Assembly (NCBI GenBank): GCA_913043885.1
Contig: CAJWOB010000053.1
Location: 1 to 10,733 of the forward strand
DNA: 10,733 bases
Origin: an uncultured Spirochaetaceae bacterium
GTDB lineage: Bacteria; Spirochaetota; Spirochaetia; SZUA-6; Bin103
Direction: 5' to 3'
Part shown: piece after piece, positions 1 to 8,320 of the stretch
Numbering within the stretch: position 1 is the first letter of the stretch
Layout: every line of letters begins with the position of its first letter
The notes under the pieces: generated by a model
Seen by the model: only the letters and a program-made list of their open reading frames with translations
What the model was told of the DNA's origin: nothing
Database searches by the model: none
Position numbers and translations under genes: made by a program

Positions 1-2
1 CA

Positions 3-467
3 GATTCCGAGCTAGAGTCGTTACCGATCCGGCGCGACACCTACGGCTACATGCACGGCGACCTGTCGCTGGGCAACACGGTCGAGCATGCGGGTATCTA
101 TACGGTCATCGACTTCGAGGGCGGCTATCGCTGGGACGCCGCTGATCTGGCGACCACCGCTCACCAGATCCGAGGTGCGGCTCGCAGGGATGCGACGGGT
201 GAGGACCCGTTGCCGATCTTGGAGCCCTCCGCAGAGTCGCAGTGGCACGCGTTCGTTTCAGGATACCGGCAGGAGAACGAGCTGCCGGAAGAGTGGCTCG
301 ACTGGGTGCCGCTCCTGGTGCGGCAGAGAGACGAGTTCATGTTCGCGGCAACGTGGTCGTGGAGACACCTGCCGTTGGGTGGAGGCGGGGCGCGGCGAAA
401 TTTCATGATGCGTTCACGGGCCAACGCATTGGCCGAGAACGTCGAGGTTGGCTTTGTCTTCGGCTAG
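3..467 (+). CDS. phosphotransferase (aminoglycoside phosphotransferase/choline kinase fold), 3' fragment
   Basis: This is the C-terminal part of a gene that enters from the left edge; the frame is open from base 3 to the TAG at 465-467. The visible kinase signature is HGDLSLGN, the catalytic loop with Brenner-type HGDxxxxN spacing (catalytic Asp, metal-binding Asn), followed about 13 residues later by VIDFE, which supplies the second metal ligand, and then an Asp-Leu-Ala segment typical of the APH/choline-kinase fold. Such enzymes transfer phosphate from ATP to small hydroxylated molecules (aminoglycosides, choline, homoserine, sugars). Nothing here tells which substrate is used, and it should not be read as a resistance gene. 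The N-lobe is outside the window. The ATG at 51 lies inside the catalytic loop and is not the real start. It converges on the FG-GAP gene with a 61-base gap. Confidence 0.8.
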   Translation, partial: DSELESLPIRRDTYGYMHGDLSLGNTVEHAGIYTVIDFEGGYRWDAADLATTAHQIRGAARRDATGEDPLPILEPSAESQWHAFVSGYRQENELPEEWLDWVPLLVRQRDEFMFAATWSWRHLPLGGGGARRNFMMRSRANALAENVEVGFVFG

Positions 468-468
468 C

Positions 469-507
469 GCGCCCGCGGATCCCGCCACGCGGAGCGGGCT
501 GAGGCGC
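469..507. terminator. possible nested hairpin between convergent genes
   Basis: In the 61-base gap between the two convergent stop codons, GCGCC (469-473) can pair with GGCGC (503-507), and inside it CCCGC (481-485) with GCGGG (494-498). The position would suit a bidirectional terminator. No T-run follows on either strand, and G/C-rich sequence forms such pairs easily, so this is a weak call. Confidence 0.2.
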
Positions 508-528
508 CTACATCGGCCGGGATCACGA

Positions 529-3225
529 TCACCCGAACGCGAAGCTGATCTGCCGCAACCGTGGCACGTGGCAGCCGTTTGGCGACACGAACGCCACCCG
601 ATACTGCATCCACCGGACGCCGGTCGGAGGCGCAGGGAGGTCGCTGGCGCCGCCAAATGGGCCGAGCCAGCTCGACTCGGCCAGCGACTCGCGGCTCGTC
701 GCCCAGCGCAGCTCCACCTCAACGGCGGCGTCACCGGGCGTATCGGCGTCGCAGCTGAATGAGCTCGGCGCGCCCTCGACCAGCTCGTAGGGCGGTGACG
801 TGTAGCGCTCCAGCGGCTCGCGGGTCATCGCGTTGCCGAAGTCGCGGGGCGAGCTTAGGTGAGGGCCGAGCCCCAGGATGCGCGTAGGGTTGGCGAGGTC
901 CAGCCCTTCGGGGCCGTTCCAGAACAGCAGCGACTCCACCTGGTGGCCGATGTCGTCCCGGTGGCAGACGGTGAGTACGTCCCGGTAGCCGTTCCCGGTA
1001 ATGTCGATGGCCTGGAACGCACACGAGGAGTCGCAGGGGATTACCTGCGGGTTGCTGAAGTCGAACCCGGTCCCGTCGCCCCGATAGATGTGGGCGGGCA
1101 GCACGCGGGTGAACTGGGTGGAATAGGCCGGGACCAACAGATCGAGGTGGCCGCGGTTCTCGACGTCGGCGATCGCCACCAGGATCGGCGATGCGTCGGT
1201 TTCGTGGAACTCGGTCCGCTCCGGGGTGAAGCCGTCGGGCCCACCGTAGAGGATGAAGAACCCACTCCGGCCCCGTTCGTAGTGGCCCATGATCACCACC
1301 AGCAAGTCCAACCAGCCATCCTCGTTCAGATCGGCGCAGTTGATCGAAACGGCATGGGTGGTATCGACCCCGGGCAAGGGAATGCGCTGCATCCGCTCCG
1401 GCGAGTGGCCATCCGGACCGCCGAGATATACGCCGATGTAGCCGCGCTTGTCGGGGTAGAGGATGTCCAGCCAGCCGTTGCCGGTTACGTCCGCCACCCG
1501 CGCGTTGCCGGCACAGTAGGTGGGCAGCACCTGGGATCGCTCCTCCGAGTAGCCGTCCGCCGACCCGAAGTAGATCACCGACGAGCGCTCCATGGTCGCG
1601 GCGTCTGCGTCGTAGGTGTACGCCACGCCGACCAGGTCGAGGTAGCCGTCGCGATTCAGGTCGCCCACCACCACGTAGTGGAACCGCTCCCCCCGACCGT
1701 GAAGTACCGTGTAGTTGGCAGGATCGAGACCCTCCGGTCCGCCCGTGAAGACCCGCAGCCCTTCCGGAGACACGCAGGCCAGGTCGGGGTAGCCGTCCAG
1801 GTCTAGGTCGGCGAGCACGTAGGTGTTGGTTCCCCCACCCGTTGGCAGATCGATTCTGCGCTCCACGCCGTAGTCATGGTTCGGGCCGCCAAGGTAGACG
1901 TAGAGAGGGAAGTCCAGGTCCGTCTGGGCCGGCCCCCGCATCGTGTTGTTGTAGATGACTTCCGGCACCCCGTCGTTGTCGAGGTCGGCAGCGGTAACGC
2001 CGACCGCTCCGGTCGTCGCCAGCCACGTGACGCGCTCGGGAGCGAGGCCATCGGGACCGTTCCAGAAGATGGCGGATGCCGACTCGTAGGTCCGCTCGCC
2101 GCAGTAGCGGGTGGTGACCACGTCGAGTCGGCCGTCGTTGTCCAGGTCCACCGCCTCCACCCAGTTGCAGTCGGGCAGCGGCAGGAGCAGGCGCGGCTGG
2201 GTCAGGTCGTCTGCGTGCCGCACCTCCAGCCCCTTGCCGGTGCATACCAGCAGCTCGTTGCCACCGTCGCCGTCGACGTCGGCGATCGCCACCCTTACCG
2301 AGCCCTCGACGAACATCGTCGAGACTCCCCCCGCTTCCAGGACAGAGCAGCGGCCACTGTCGAATGTGCCGGCATCGTTCCAGAAGATCTGCACCTTGCC
2401 ACCGCCGGAGAACACGATCTCCGGCCAGCCGTCACCATTCAGGTCCCCGGTCACCACCTGCGTCGCGTACTCGGTTGGCAGTCGTAATGGCTCCGCGCTG
2501 TCGAAGCCGCCGGCGGTGCCCCAGTAGACGAACGAGTCGGTGGCGTAGTCGAACCCGTCACGATAGTTGGCCACCACCAGGTCGCGCCGGCCATCGCCAG
2601 TCAGATCGGCACAGGCCACGGACGTGGCGGCGATGCCCTGGATGTCGTGCCGGGCGGTCGCGTCGCTCAGCTGCCGCGGTGCGGTGTGTTCGAACACCTG
2701 GACTGTGCGCGGGCGTCCGGCATTGTGATGGTCCACCCAGGCGGACGGCATGATGAGGTCCAGCAGCCCGTTGCCGTTCAGGTCGACCAGGGCCACATCG
2801 TAGGCCCCTGCTGTCGCGAGCTCGGTCCGCTCGCCGGTCAGGCCGTCTGGGCCACCCCAGTAGATGTACGAGTCCAGCTCGGATGTCACCCCGTTCTCGC
2901 CGTTCACAACGACTAGATCCAGATAGCCGTCGCCGTCCAAATCGGCAGCGCGACTCATCCAGCCGCTGTCGTTGGGTAGCTCCTGCCGTGGCCAGTCGTC
3001 GCCGTTGCGTCCCTGCTGTCGGTAGATCCACGTTGGCGCGCGCTCCAGGTAGCCGTGGGAGTTGGGGAGGATCAGGTCGACGTGGCCGTCCCCTTTGGTG
3101 TCGAAACGGTGGATCGGCTCGATCGCGCCGGCAGCGGTGAGGTACAGGTTGTCGCCGCCGTTGTCGTAGTAGCCGCGGGCAAGCTCGTCTGCGCCGTGCG
3201 TCCAGGAACTCGAGGGAGAGACCAT
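529..3225 (-). CDS. FG-GAP/VCBS repeat beta-propeller protein, 14 repeats
   Basis: The 898-residue protein is built from 14 calcium-loop repeats of the form D-x-[DNT]-x-[DN]-G-x-x-[DE]-[LIV], starting near residues 41, 94, 147, 206, 260, 316, 359, 413, 472, 521, 579, 631, 687 and 740. The average spacing is about 54. Between loops many repeats carry a Y/F-x-G-G-P-[DE]-G strand such as IYWGGPDGLT. Fourteen blades would fit two seven-bladed propellers, or one long solenoid; that is inference. Residues 805-898 form a separate C-terminal domain (SPPYEL, CDADTP, RWMQYRV), probably a beta-sandwich. Family members bind ligands, glycans or cell surfaces. The start at 3225 is fixed within narrow limits by an in-frame stop at 3241-3243. 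No signal peptide or membrane segment is visible, which is odd for this fold. Stop is TGA. Exact ligand unknown. Confidence 0.88.
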   Translation of the reverse strand: MVSPSSSWTHGADELARGYYDNGGDNLYLTAAGAIEPIHRFDTKGDGHVDLILPNSHGYLERAPTWIYRQQGRNGDDWPRQELPNDSGWMSRAADLDGDGYLDLVVVNGENGVTSELDSYIYWGGPDGLTGERTELATAGAYDVALVDLNGNGLLDLIMPSAWVDHHNAGRPRTVQVFEHTAPRQLSDATARHDIQGIAATSVACADLTGDGRRDLVVANYRDGFDYATDSFVYWGTAGGFDSAEPLRLPTEYATQVVTGDLNGDGWPEIVFSGGGKVQIFWNDAGTFDSGRCSVLEAGGVSTMFVEGSVRVAIADVDGDGGNELLVCTGKGLEVRHADDLTQPRLLLPLPDCNWVEAVDLDNDGRLDVVTTRYCGERTYESASAIFWNGPDGLAPERVTWLATTGAVGVTAADLDNDGVPEVIYNNTMRGPAQTDLDFPLYVYLGGPNHDYGVERRIDLPTGGGTNTYVLADLDLDGYPDLACVSPEGLRVFTGGPEGLDPANYTVLHGRGERFHYVVVGDLNRDGYLDLVGVAYTYDADAATMERSSVIYFGSADGYSEERSQVLPTYCAGNARVADVTGNGWLDILYPDKRGYIGVYLGGPDGHSPERMQRIPLPGVDTTHAVSINCADLNEDGWLDLLVVIMGHYERGRSGFFILYGGPDGFTPERTEFHETDASPILVAIADVENRGHLDLLVPAYSTQFTRVLPAHIYRGDGTGFDFSNPQVIPCDSSCAFQAIDITGNGYRDVLTVCHRDDIGHQVESLLFWNGPEGLDLANPTRILGLGPHLSSPRDFGNAMTREPLERYTSPPYELVEGAPSSFSCDADTPGDAAVEVELRWATSRESLAESSWLGPFGGASDLPAPPTGVRWMQYRVAFVSPNGCHVPRLRQISFAFG

Positions 3226-3300
3226 GCCCCGAAGTAGACCCTAGCCGGCGAGCGTCGTCGACTCGACGCGCTCCCACATGGGAGAGCATGCTCATCGCTC

Positions 3301-4335
3301 GTGCGTGATCAGCCAGACCGCTCTCATCAGCCCCTCTGCATCGTGGGCGCCGGCTCGCTCGGCCAGGTGTTCGCCGGCTTGCTCGCCCACAGCGGTCAGC
3401 GGGTGACGTTGCTGTCCACGCCCGTCACCGCGGCACGGCTGCTCGAGATCGGCCACATTTGCATCCGCGGGGCACAACGCGTCGATGTGCCCGTGGCGCG
3501 TCCACCAGCTGCCGCGGGCGCCGTGGCACTCACCGACGATCCCGCCGACCTCCCCGACGAAATCGGCCTGCTGTTCACCACCAAGGCACACCACCTCGAG
3601 GAAGCGGTCACCGCGGTGCAGGCGGTGTGGCCGCGAAGCGGGGACGCCACCTCGTGGGTCGCCGGGCTACAGAACGGGCTGTTCAAGGACGACGTCCTCG
3701 TCGATGCGTTCGGCACCGAGCGTGTTGTCGGGGCGGTGACGATCACTTCCGCGGAGCGCCGGCAGGACGGGGAGATTCTGTTCACCAGTCCGGGAGTCAG
3801 CTATCTCGGATCCTTCGATTCCCGGCAGGCGGCACGGGAGCGCGCCGCAACGAGCCTGCTCAACGACGCCGGCTTGCCCGCCGAGCCCGCCGACGACATC
3901 CGCAGCGTCCTGTGGACCAAGGCGTGCAACGCGGCGGGTATCTTCGGGGTGGCGCTGCTTACCCGTGTGGCTGGATCGGCACTATTGGCGAACGAAGGAC
4001 GAGCCCGAGCATACGTGGCCCTGATAAAGGAGACCGCCGCCATCGCGCGATCTGAAGGCGTCGAGACCGGCAACCTCGAACGGTTCCCGCCCATCCGCAC
4101 CTATGTGGATCGGCCGGCGGATGAGTCGGTGCGGTCGCTGGTCGCCGCGAGCAGCGCCGCGGACGACGGCCTCGCACCGACGCCATCGATGCTGCAGGAT
4201 CTGCTGGCCGGCCGAGGCCTGGAGGTGGAAGAGGTGTTCGGCGACCTGGTGCGGCGCGCGCAGTGCAACGGCGTCAGCGCCCCCCGTCTGGAACTGGTCA
4301 CTGAGCTGCTGCGGGGGCTCGACCCGCAGCTCTAA
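3301..4335 (+). CDS. 2-dehydropantoate 2-reductase family protein (ApbA/PanE-like)
   Basis: This 344-residue NAD(P)-dependent reductase has the full ketopantoate reductase pattern. There is an N-terminal Rossmann motif GAGSLG at 16-21, a TKAHHLEEA segment (K95), LQNG with N125, LWTKACN with K207 and N210 in the helical domain, and TPSMLQD...E with S296 and E308 near the C-terminus. These match the N, K, S and E positions used by PanE to reduce ketopantoate to pantoate in pantothenate synthesis. The gene is not beside panB or panC, and this family includes reductases of other 2-keto acids, so a role in the neighbouring sugar-acid pathway is possible. The start is GTG at 3301, the first in-frame start; a GGGAGAG at 3280-3286 is slightly far from it. 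The alternative ATG at 3288 is in another frame and stops after six codons. Stop TAA lies 7 bases from the xylA stop on the other strand. Confidence 0.85.
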   Translation: MRDQPDRSHQPLCIVGAGSLGQVFAGLLAHSGQRVTLLSTPVTAARLLEIGHICIRGAQRVDVPVARPPAAAGAVALTDDPADLPDEIGLLFTTKAHHLEEAVTAVQAVWPRSGDATSWVAGLQNGLFKDDVLVDAFGTERVVGAVTITSAERRQDGEILFTSPGVSYLGSFDSRQAARERAATSLLNDAGLPAEPADDIRSVLWTKACNAAGIFGVALLTRVAGSALLANEGRARAYVALIKETAAIARSEGVETGNLERFPPIRTYVDRPADESVRSLVAASSAADDGLAPTPSMLQDLLAGRGLEVEEVFGDLVRRAQCNGVSAPRLELVTELLRGLDPQL

Positions 4336-4342
4336 CCCGCTC

Positions 4343-5664
4343 CTATATGAAGCGGTTGACCAGATTCTCCAGCATCTCCTGGCGCCCGCTGGGGTTGGGC
4401 GCAATCTCCCCCTTCTCCAGCATGTACGCCTCGAGCGCCGCGAAGTCCGCCTTGCCCGCCTCGATGTCGGCGCCGATGCCGGCATTCCAGCTGGCGTAAC
4501 GTTCGTCGACGAAGCGCTGCAGATCGCCATCGGCGCGAATGGCGGCGGCGATGCCCAGACCGGCGGCAAACGCATCCATGCCGCCCACGTGAGCGTGGAA
4601 CAGGTCGATGGGCTCGAAGCTCTCGCGCCGCACCTTAGCATCGAAGTTGAGCCCACCGGGGGCGATGCCGCCGTGGCGCAGCAGCGCCAGCATCACACCG
4701 GTGGTGAGGTAATAATTGGTCGGGAACTGATCGGTGTCCCAGCCAAGCAGCAGATCGCCGGTGTTGGCGTCCACCGACCCCAGTAGGCCCTGGTGGCCGG
4801 CGTATTCCAGCTCGTGGACCATCTCGTGGCCGGCAAGGGTGGCGTGATTGGTCTCGATGTTGATCTTGAAGCGATCGGTGAGGTCGTAGGCGCGGAGGAA
4901 GTTGATGCACGCCGCGGCGTCCGAGTCGTACTGGCACTTGGTTGGCTCTTTGGGCTTGGGCTCGATAAGGAAGGTCCCGTCGAAGCCGATCGAGTCGGCA
5001 TAGTCCACCGCCATGTGAAAGAAACGGCCAAGATGGTCTAGCTCGCGTTTCATGTCGGTGTTGAGGAGGGTCTGGTAGCCCTCTCGCCCACCCCAGAAGA
5101 CGTAGTTCTGACCGCCCAGCTCCTTGGTCACCTCCAGGCACTTCTTCACCTGGGCGGCGGCGAAGGCAAAGGCCTCCGCATTGGGGCGGTGGCAGCGCCG
5201 TGGAGGTACCGAGGATTGCTGAACAGCTTGGCCGGTCCCCACAACAGCTGAACGCCGCTGCGCTGCTGCTCCTCCTTCATCACATCGACGACGGCGTCGA
5301 GGTTGCGGTTGGTCTCCGCCAGGGAGGTGCCCTCGGGGGCCACGTCGCGGTCGTGGAAGCAGTAGAACGGCGCGCCGAGTTTCTCGATGAGCTCGAACGC
5401 CACCCGCACGCGGTTGCGTGCGTTGTCGACTGATTCTGACCCGTCATCACACGGCCGCTGCAGCGTCGCGGCGCCGAACGGGTCGGTGCCGTTGGCGCGA
5501 AAGGTGTGCCAGTAGGCGACGCTGAAGCGGAGGTGGTCGCGCATGGTCTTGCCCTCGATCACCTCATCGGGGTCGTACCAGCGAAACGCTAGCGGGTTCT
5601 TACTCTTAGGGCCCTCGTACTCGATTCGGGTGACGTCGGGAAACGCTGCCATCGCCTGCAACAT
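4343..5664 (-). CDS. xylA: xylose isomerase, class II, interrupted by one frameshift
   Basis: XylA interconverts D-xylose and D-xylulose (also glucose and fructose) in the cytoplasm using two divalent metals. Two frames together give the whole enzyme: residues 1-161 from 5664 down to about 5183, and the rest down to the TAG at 4343. Adding one base at the G4 run 5183-5186 (C on the coding strand) restores ATAPNAEAF and gives exactly 440 residues, the usual class II length. All key residues are present: H104 and D107 (FHDRD), E235 and K237 (EPKPKEPTK), E271 and H274 ([12 protein letters not shown]), D299, D310 and D312 ([10 protein letters not shown]), D342 (NFDAKV). The start may be ATG 5664 or ATG 5652 (MAAFPDV); neither has a clear ribosome site. 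The longer poly-Arg reading from 5694 comes from a GC-rich repeat and is unlikely. It lies 48 bases after the CBM9-like gene. Confidence 0.9.
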
Positions 5665-5672
5665 GGCACGGC

Positions 5673-5690
5673 GGCGACGGCGACGGCGAC
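5673..5690. repeat. three tandem copies of GGCGAC
   Basis: Three perfect head-to-tail copies of the hexamer GGCGAC fill the short spacer between the CBM9-like stop codon (5713) and the xylA start (5664 or 5652). Read on the minus strand in the xylA frame they encode an arginine run that xylose isomerases do not have, which argues against a start at 5694. Probably a small slippage-prone array; no function is evident. Confidence 0.6.
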
Positions 5691-5712
5691 GCAAAGCGGT
5701 GGCGGTGCGCGG

Positions 5713-6389
5713 TCATGCGAAGTCCAGATAGCCGAACTGCTGCTTGAGGTGGAAGTTGGGGCGCTCGAACTCCACCGACGACCAGGTGAGCCAGTGAGGG
5801 TGCGAGCTCTGATCGGCGCCACTTGTAGAAGTTGGCGCGCCACACCGAGCCCGCGACCGGTGGTGAAGCGGGCGCCGCCATCTCGGCTGCACCGTTGCGC
5901 AGGATCGCGAACGGCACCCGATACCCCACCGTGCACGTTTGCGGGCCGACCCGCTCTGGATCGATGACCGGTCCAGCCAGCGAGTGGCGGAGTTGCAGCG
6001 ACTCCAGCGCCGCGTCGTCCATGACCACCCGCTCCACGCCCGGCTCCCGCTGGTGGTGGAACAGCGTCGCACCCACGCAGGTCATCTCGATATTGAAGTA
6101 CCCGGGCTCCGGATCGGCTCCCGGAGTGAAGAAGAACTCGACACAGCTGTCGCGGCAGCTCGCTCCCTGATGGCGCGTCTCGGTAGCGACCACATAGTGG
6201 TCCTACACACGAAAGCGGACGTAGAGTGCTTCAAGGTCGTAGAGAAGCTTGGCGCGGGTGACCGGCCAGTGTACGGGGCGCTCCCCCATATGGTGATCGA
6301 GACGCAAAGTCTCGGCTCCTGCCCACGGGCCGTCGTCCTGCGGGCACGCCGCCGAAGGCCGGTGCGACGCGGTAGCGGAGCGGGTTCAC
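5713..6389 (-). pseudogene. CBM9-like carbohydrate-binding protein, broken by two frameshifts and one TAG
   Basis: Three frame pieces rebuild one protein of 224 residues resembling family-9-like carbohydrate-binding proteins. Recognisable blocks in order are DDGPWAGAETLRLDH, TRAKLLYDLEALYVRFRV, CRDSCVEFFFTPG, PGYFNIEM, VGYRVPFAIL, WRANFYK, and SSHPHWLTWSSV-ERPNFH-FGYLDF at the end. Lesions read from the sequence: one extra base at 6337-6338 (GCAGGAC for GCAGAC), a TAG at 6203-6205 where the family usually has Glu (RFRV-x-DHYV), and one extra base at about 5818-5820 (AAGTGGCGCC for AAGTGCGCC). Taking out two bases makes 675 bases, an exact codon multiple. The start GTG at 6389 overlaps the TGA of the upstream gene (GTGA), which supports it strongly. 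Members bind glycans, often as accessory or secreted domains; no signal peptide is visible here. Confidence 0.72.
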
Positions 6390-7506
6390 AACTCGGCCAC
6401 GGCCGACGAGCGCAGCGTGTCCCACTCGAGCTCGACGCCCAGCCCGAGGTCAGTCGGCGCCGTCACCAGGCCGTCCTCGTCGGGGGAGACGCCGGCCATC
6501 AACCCGAAGCTGTCCTCCTCGATCGAGAGCTCCAGATATCGGCAGTTCTTGATAGCGCAGGCGGCGTGGAGATTGGCCACGTCCATCAGCGGGGTGCAGC
6601 CGGCGTGCACCTCGCAGTTCATTCCGTAGGCCTCGCACAGGTGCGCGGTCTTGAGGAAGCCGGTAAAGCCGCCCTTCCACGACGGGTCGCTGCGGATGAT
6701 GTCGGCCGCTCGTGCCTGGATGAACTGCGCGGCGGTGAAGTACTTGCCGGCGTTCCATTCGCACGCCGCCACGGCGATGTCGAGCGCGTCGGCCAGCTGC
6801 TTGTAGCCGTACATGTCGTAGTCGTGGATGGGCTCCTCGTACCAGAGGAAGCCGAGCTTCCCAAGCTCGCGCCCGACGGTCATTGCCTCCATGTGGTCGA
6901 AGGGAGCCACCGGGTCGCTCATCAGCACGAAGTCGGGCCCCATCGCCTCGCGCACCGCGCGGCACGACTCGATGTCGCCCTCGACGGTGCCCGGGGTATG
7001 CAGCTTGAACGCCCGGAAGCCCCGTTCGCAGGCGCGTAGGGCCCCTGCACGTACTCGTCGATCGTGTCGTAGCGGGGGCTGGTGGCGTAGGCGGGTACAC
7101 GGTCGCGGTAGCCGCATAGCAACCGCCAGAGCGGAAGGCCTGCCTTCTTGGCGGTGATATCCCACAGCGCGACATCGATCGGCCCGTGGGCGGTGATGGG
7201 GACGTGACCGCTGTAGCGGTCGGCGCGCATCAGCTTCTGGAACAGGTACTCGCGGTCGAGGGGGCTCTCGCCGATCAACTCCGGTACGAACACGGTCTTG
7301 ATCGCCTCGGCGTTGCGGAGCCCCTCCTTGGCCCCCATGCCGAAGGCGTGCCCGTCTATCCCCTCGTCGGTGTGGATGGTGACCACGACGTAGTCGTCAC
7401 AGCGGGTCGGCCGCATGCCCCCGGGGAGCGGCCGGATAGCAGCAGGGCGCCAGTCCTCGTGCTCGCTCACACGCGTCACCAGAAGATCGACGCCGGTTAT
7501 CTTCAT
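6386..7506 (-). CDS. mandelate racemase/muconate lactonizing enzyme family (enolase superfamily), one frameshift
   Basis: This is an acid-sugar dehydratase or racemase of the enolase superfamily. Starting at ATG 7506 and adding one base at the C4 run 7042-7045 (TIDEYVQGALRACERGF restored) gives exactly 373 residues. Metal ligands are D198 (LMSDP), E224 (YEEP) and E250 (ACEWN), each 26 residues apart as in mandelate racemase. D274 (RSDP) and H301 (EVHAG) form the likely His-Asp dyad on one face of the barrel. The usual Lys-x-Lys on the other face reads K168-L-H170, so the substrate may differ from classical mandelate racemase; sugar-acid dehydration is the best guess. The start overlaps the upstream RraA-like stop (ATGA), and its TGA overlaps the next start (GTGA). 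No single open frame spans the gene as given, so it is non-functional if the sequence is correct. Confidence 0.85.
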
Positions 7507-8309
7507 TCGTCTGGCTCCGGGCGCCCAGCCGCCGCGCGCGGCCGCCCAGCGGACACCCATTCCTCGTATTCGCGGCGGCCTACCTCATCGAGCGGGTAGT
7601 AGCGGTTCAGCGCACCCCCCTCTTGCAGCTTCATGCGGATGAACACCTCCTCGGTGTCGCGATGGCTGCCCATCTCCAGCAGGTGGGGGACTAGCACCGG
7701 CGGCACGACGATGGCGCCACCATCGGCGGCCATGATGATGTCACCGGGATTCACCAGCACCTTCCCGCAGCCCATGGGAAGATTGACGTCGGCGGGCAGC
7801 AGGTTCATGTGGCTGGCACCGCCGGTAGTGACTCCCACCGACCACACCGGCAGCCGCAGGTCGTTGAAGATCTGCGCCGAGTCGCGGATGCAGGCATCGA
7901 TCACCACCGCTACTCCACCCTGCGCCTTGAAGGAGGTCATGAGCATCTCCCCGAAGCAGCCCGTAGCCATGTCGCCTCGGCCGTCCACCACGATGACGTC
8001 TCCCGGCTGGACGTAGTCGAACACCTCCCAGAGAGCGGACCGCTTCTCGGCCTCCTCCTCCTGCTGTCCGGCGGTGGCCGCCGACTCGGTAGCGGGCAGT
8101 CGCAGCTCGCCGGTCTGGTCCTCCCGCTGGGGGACGAAGCGGAGCGTCAACGCCGGTCCGCAGATCTTGCTGCCAGGGACGCGCGCGACCGGGCCCTCGA
8201 TGAAGGTGCGCCGGCAGCCCAGGTTGTCCATCGACGAGGTAACGGTGTCGACGCCCAGTTCCGCGAGCGCGGCAACTACGTCCGGCGCGGGCCGTGGTAT
8301 CTGCTTCAT
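7503..8309 (-). CDS. RraA-like / HMG-CHA aldolase family protein
   Basis: The 268-residue product belongs to the RraA-like fold, formerly annotated as dimethylmenaquinone methyltransferase; many members are class II aldolases or decarboxylases acting on 4-hydroxy-4-methyl-2-oxoglutarate-type or other keto acids. Visible signatures: GPALTLRF at 51-58, PGDVIVVDGRGD at 102-113, the G-E-M loop at 120-122, VIDACIRD with R142 and D143 (family Arg-Asp pair), and the late VNPGDIIMAADGGAIVVPP block at 187-204. A Glu-rich stretch (EEEAEK, 84-89) is an insertion in the first half. It is intact. ATG 8309 is preferred because MKQIP begins the homologous part; a GTG at 8327 adds six residues. Its stop overlaps the MR-family start by four bases, implying a dehydratase plus aldolase pair for a sugar-acid route. 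Substrate is not decided by the sequence. Confidence 0.85.
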   Translation of the reverse strand: MKQIPRPAPDVVAALAELGVDTVTSSMDNLGCRRTFIEGPVARVPGSKICGPALTLRFVPQREDQTGELRLPATESAATAGQQEEEAEKRSALWEVFDYVQPGDVIVVDGRGDMATGCFGEMLMTSFKAQGGVAVVIDACIRDSAQIFNDLRLPVWSVGVTTGGASHMNLLPADVNLPMGCGKVLVNPGDIIMAADGGAIVVPPVLVPHLLEMGSHRDTEEVFIRMKLQEGGALNRYYPLDEVGRREYEEWVSAGRPRAAAGRPEPDE

Positions 8310-8320
8310 CTGACCAGTTG

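Noticed and set aside
859..1806. A 315-codon open frame on + opposite the FG-GAP gene
   Set aside because: It is antisense to a clear repeat protein. Its Val/Ala/Gly/Asp/Arg-rich text repeats with the same period as the FG-GAP repeats, as expected for a shadow in GC-rich DNA.
3288..3308. A six-codon upstream reading frame (ATG 3288 to TGA 3306-3308) as an attenuator for the panE-like gene
   Set aside because: It is too short, without repeated regulatory codons or a following hairpin; its overlap with the GTG start looks accidental.
5665..5694. An arginine-rich N-terminal extension (MRRRRRRRR) on XylA
   Set aside because: It is produced by the GGCGAC array; other xylose isomerases begin close to the FPDV-type segment, and two ATGs closer to it exist.
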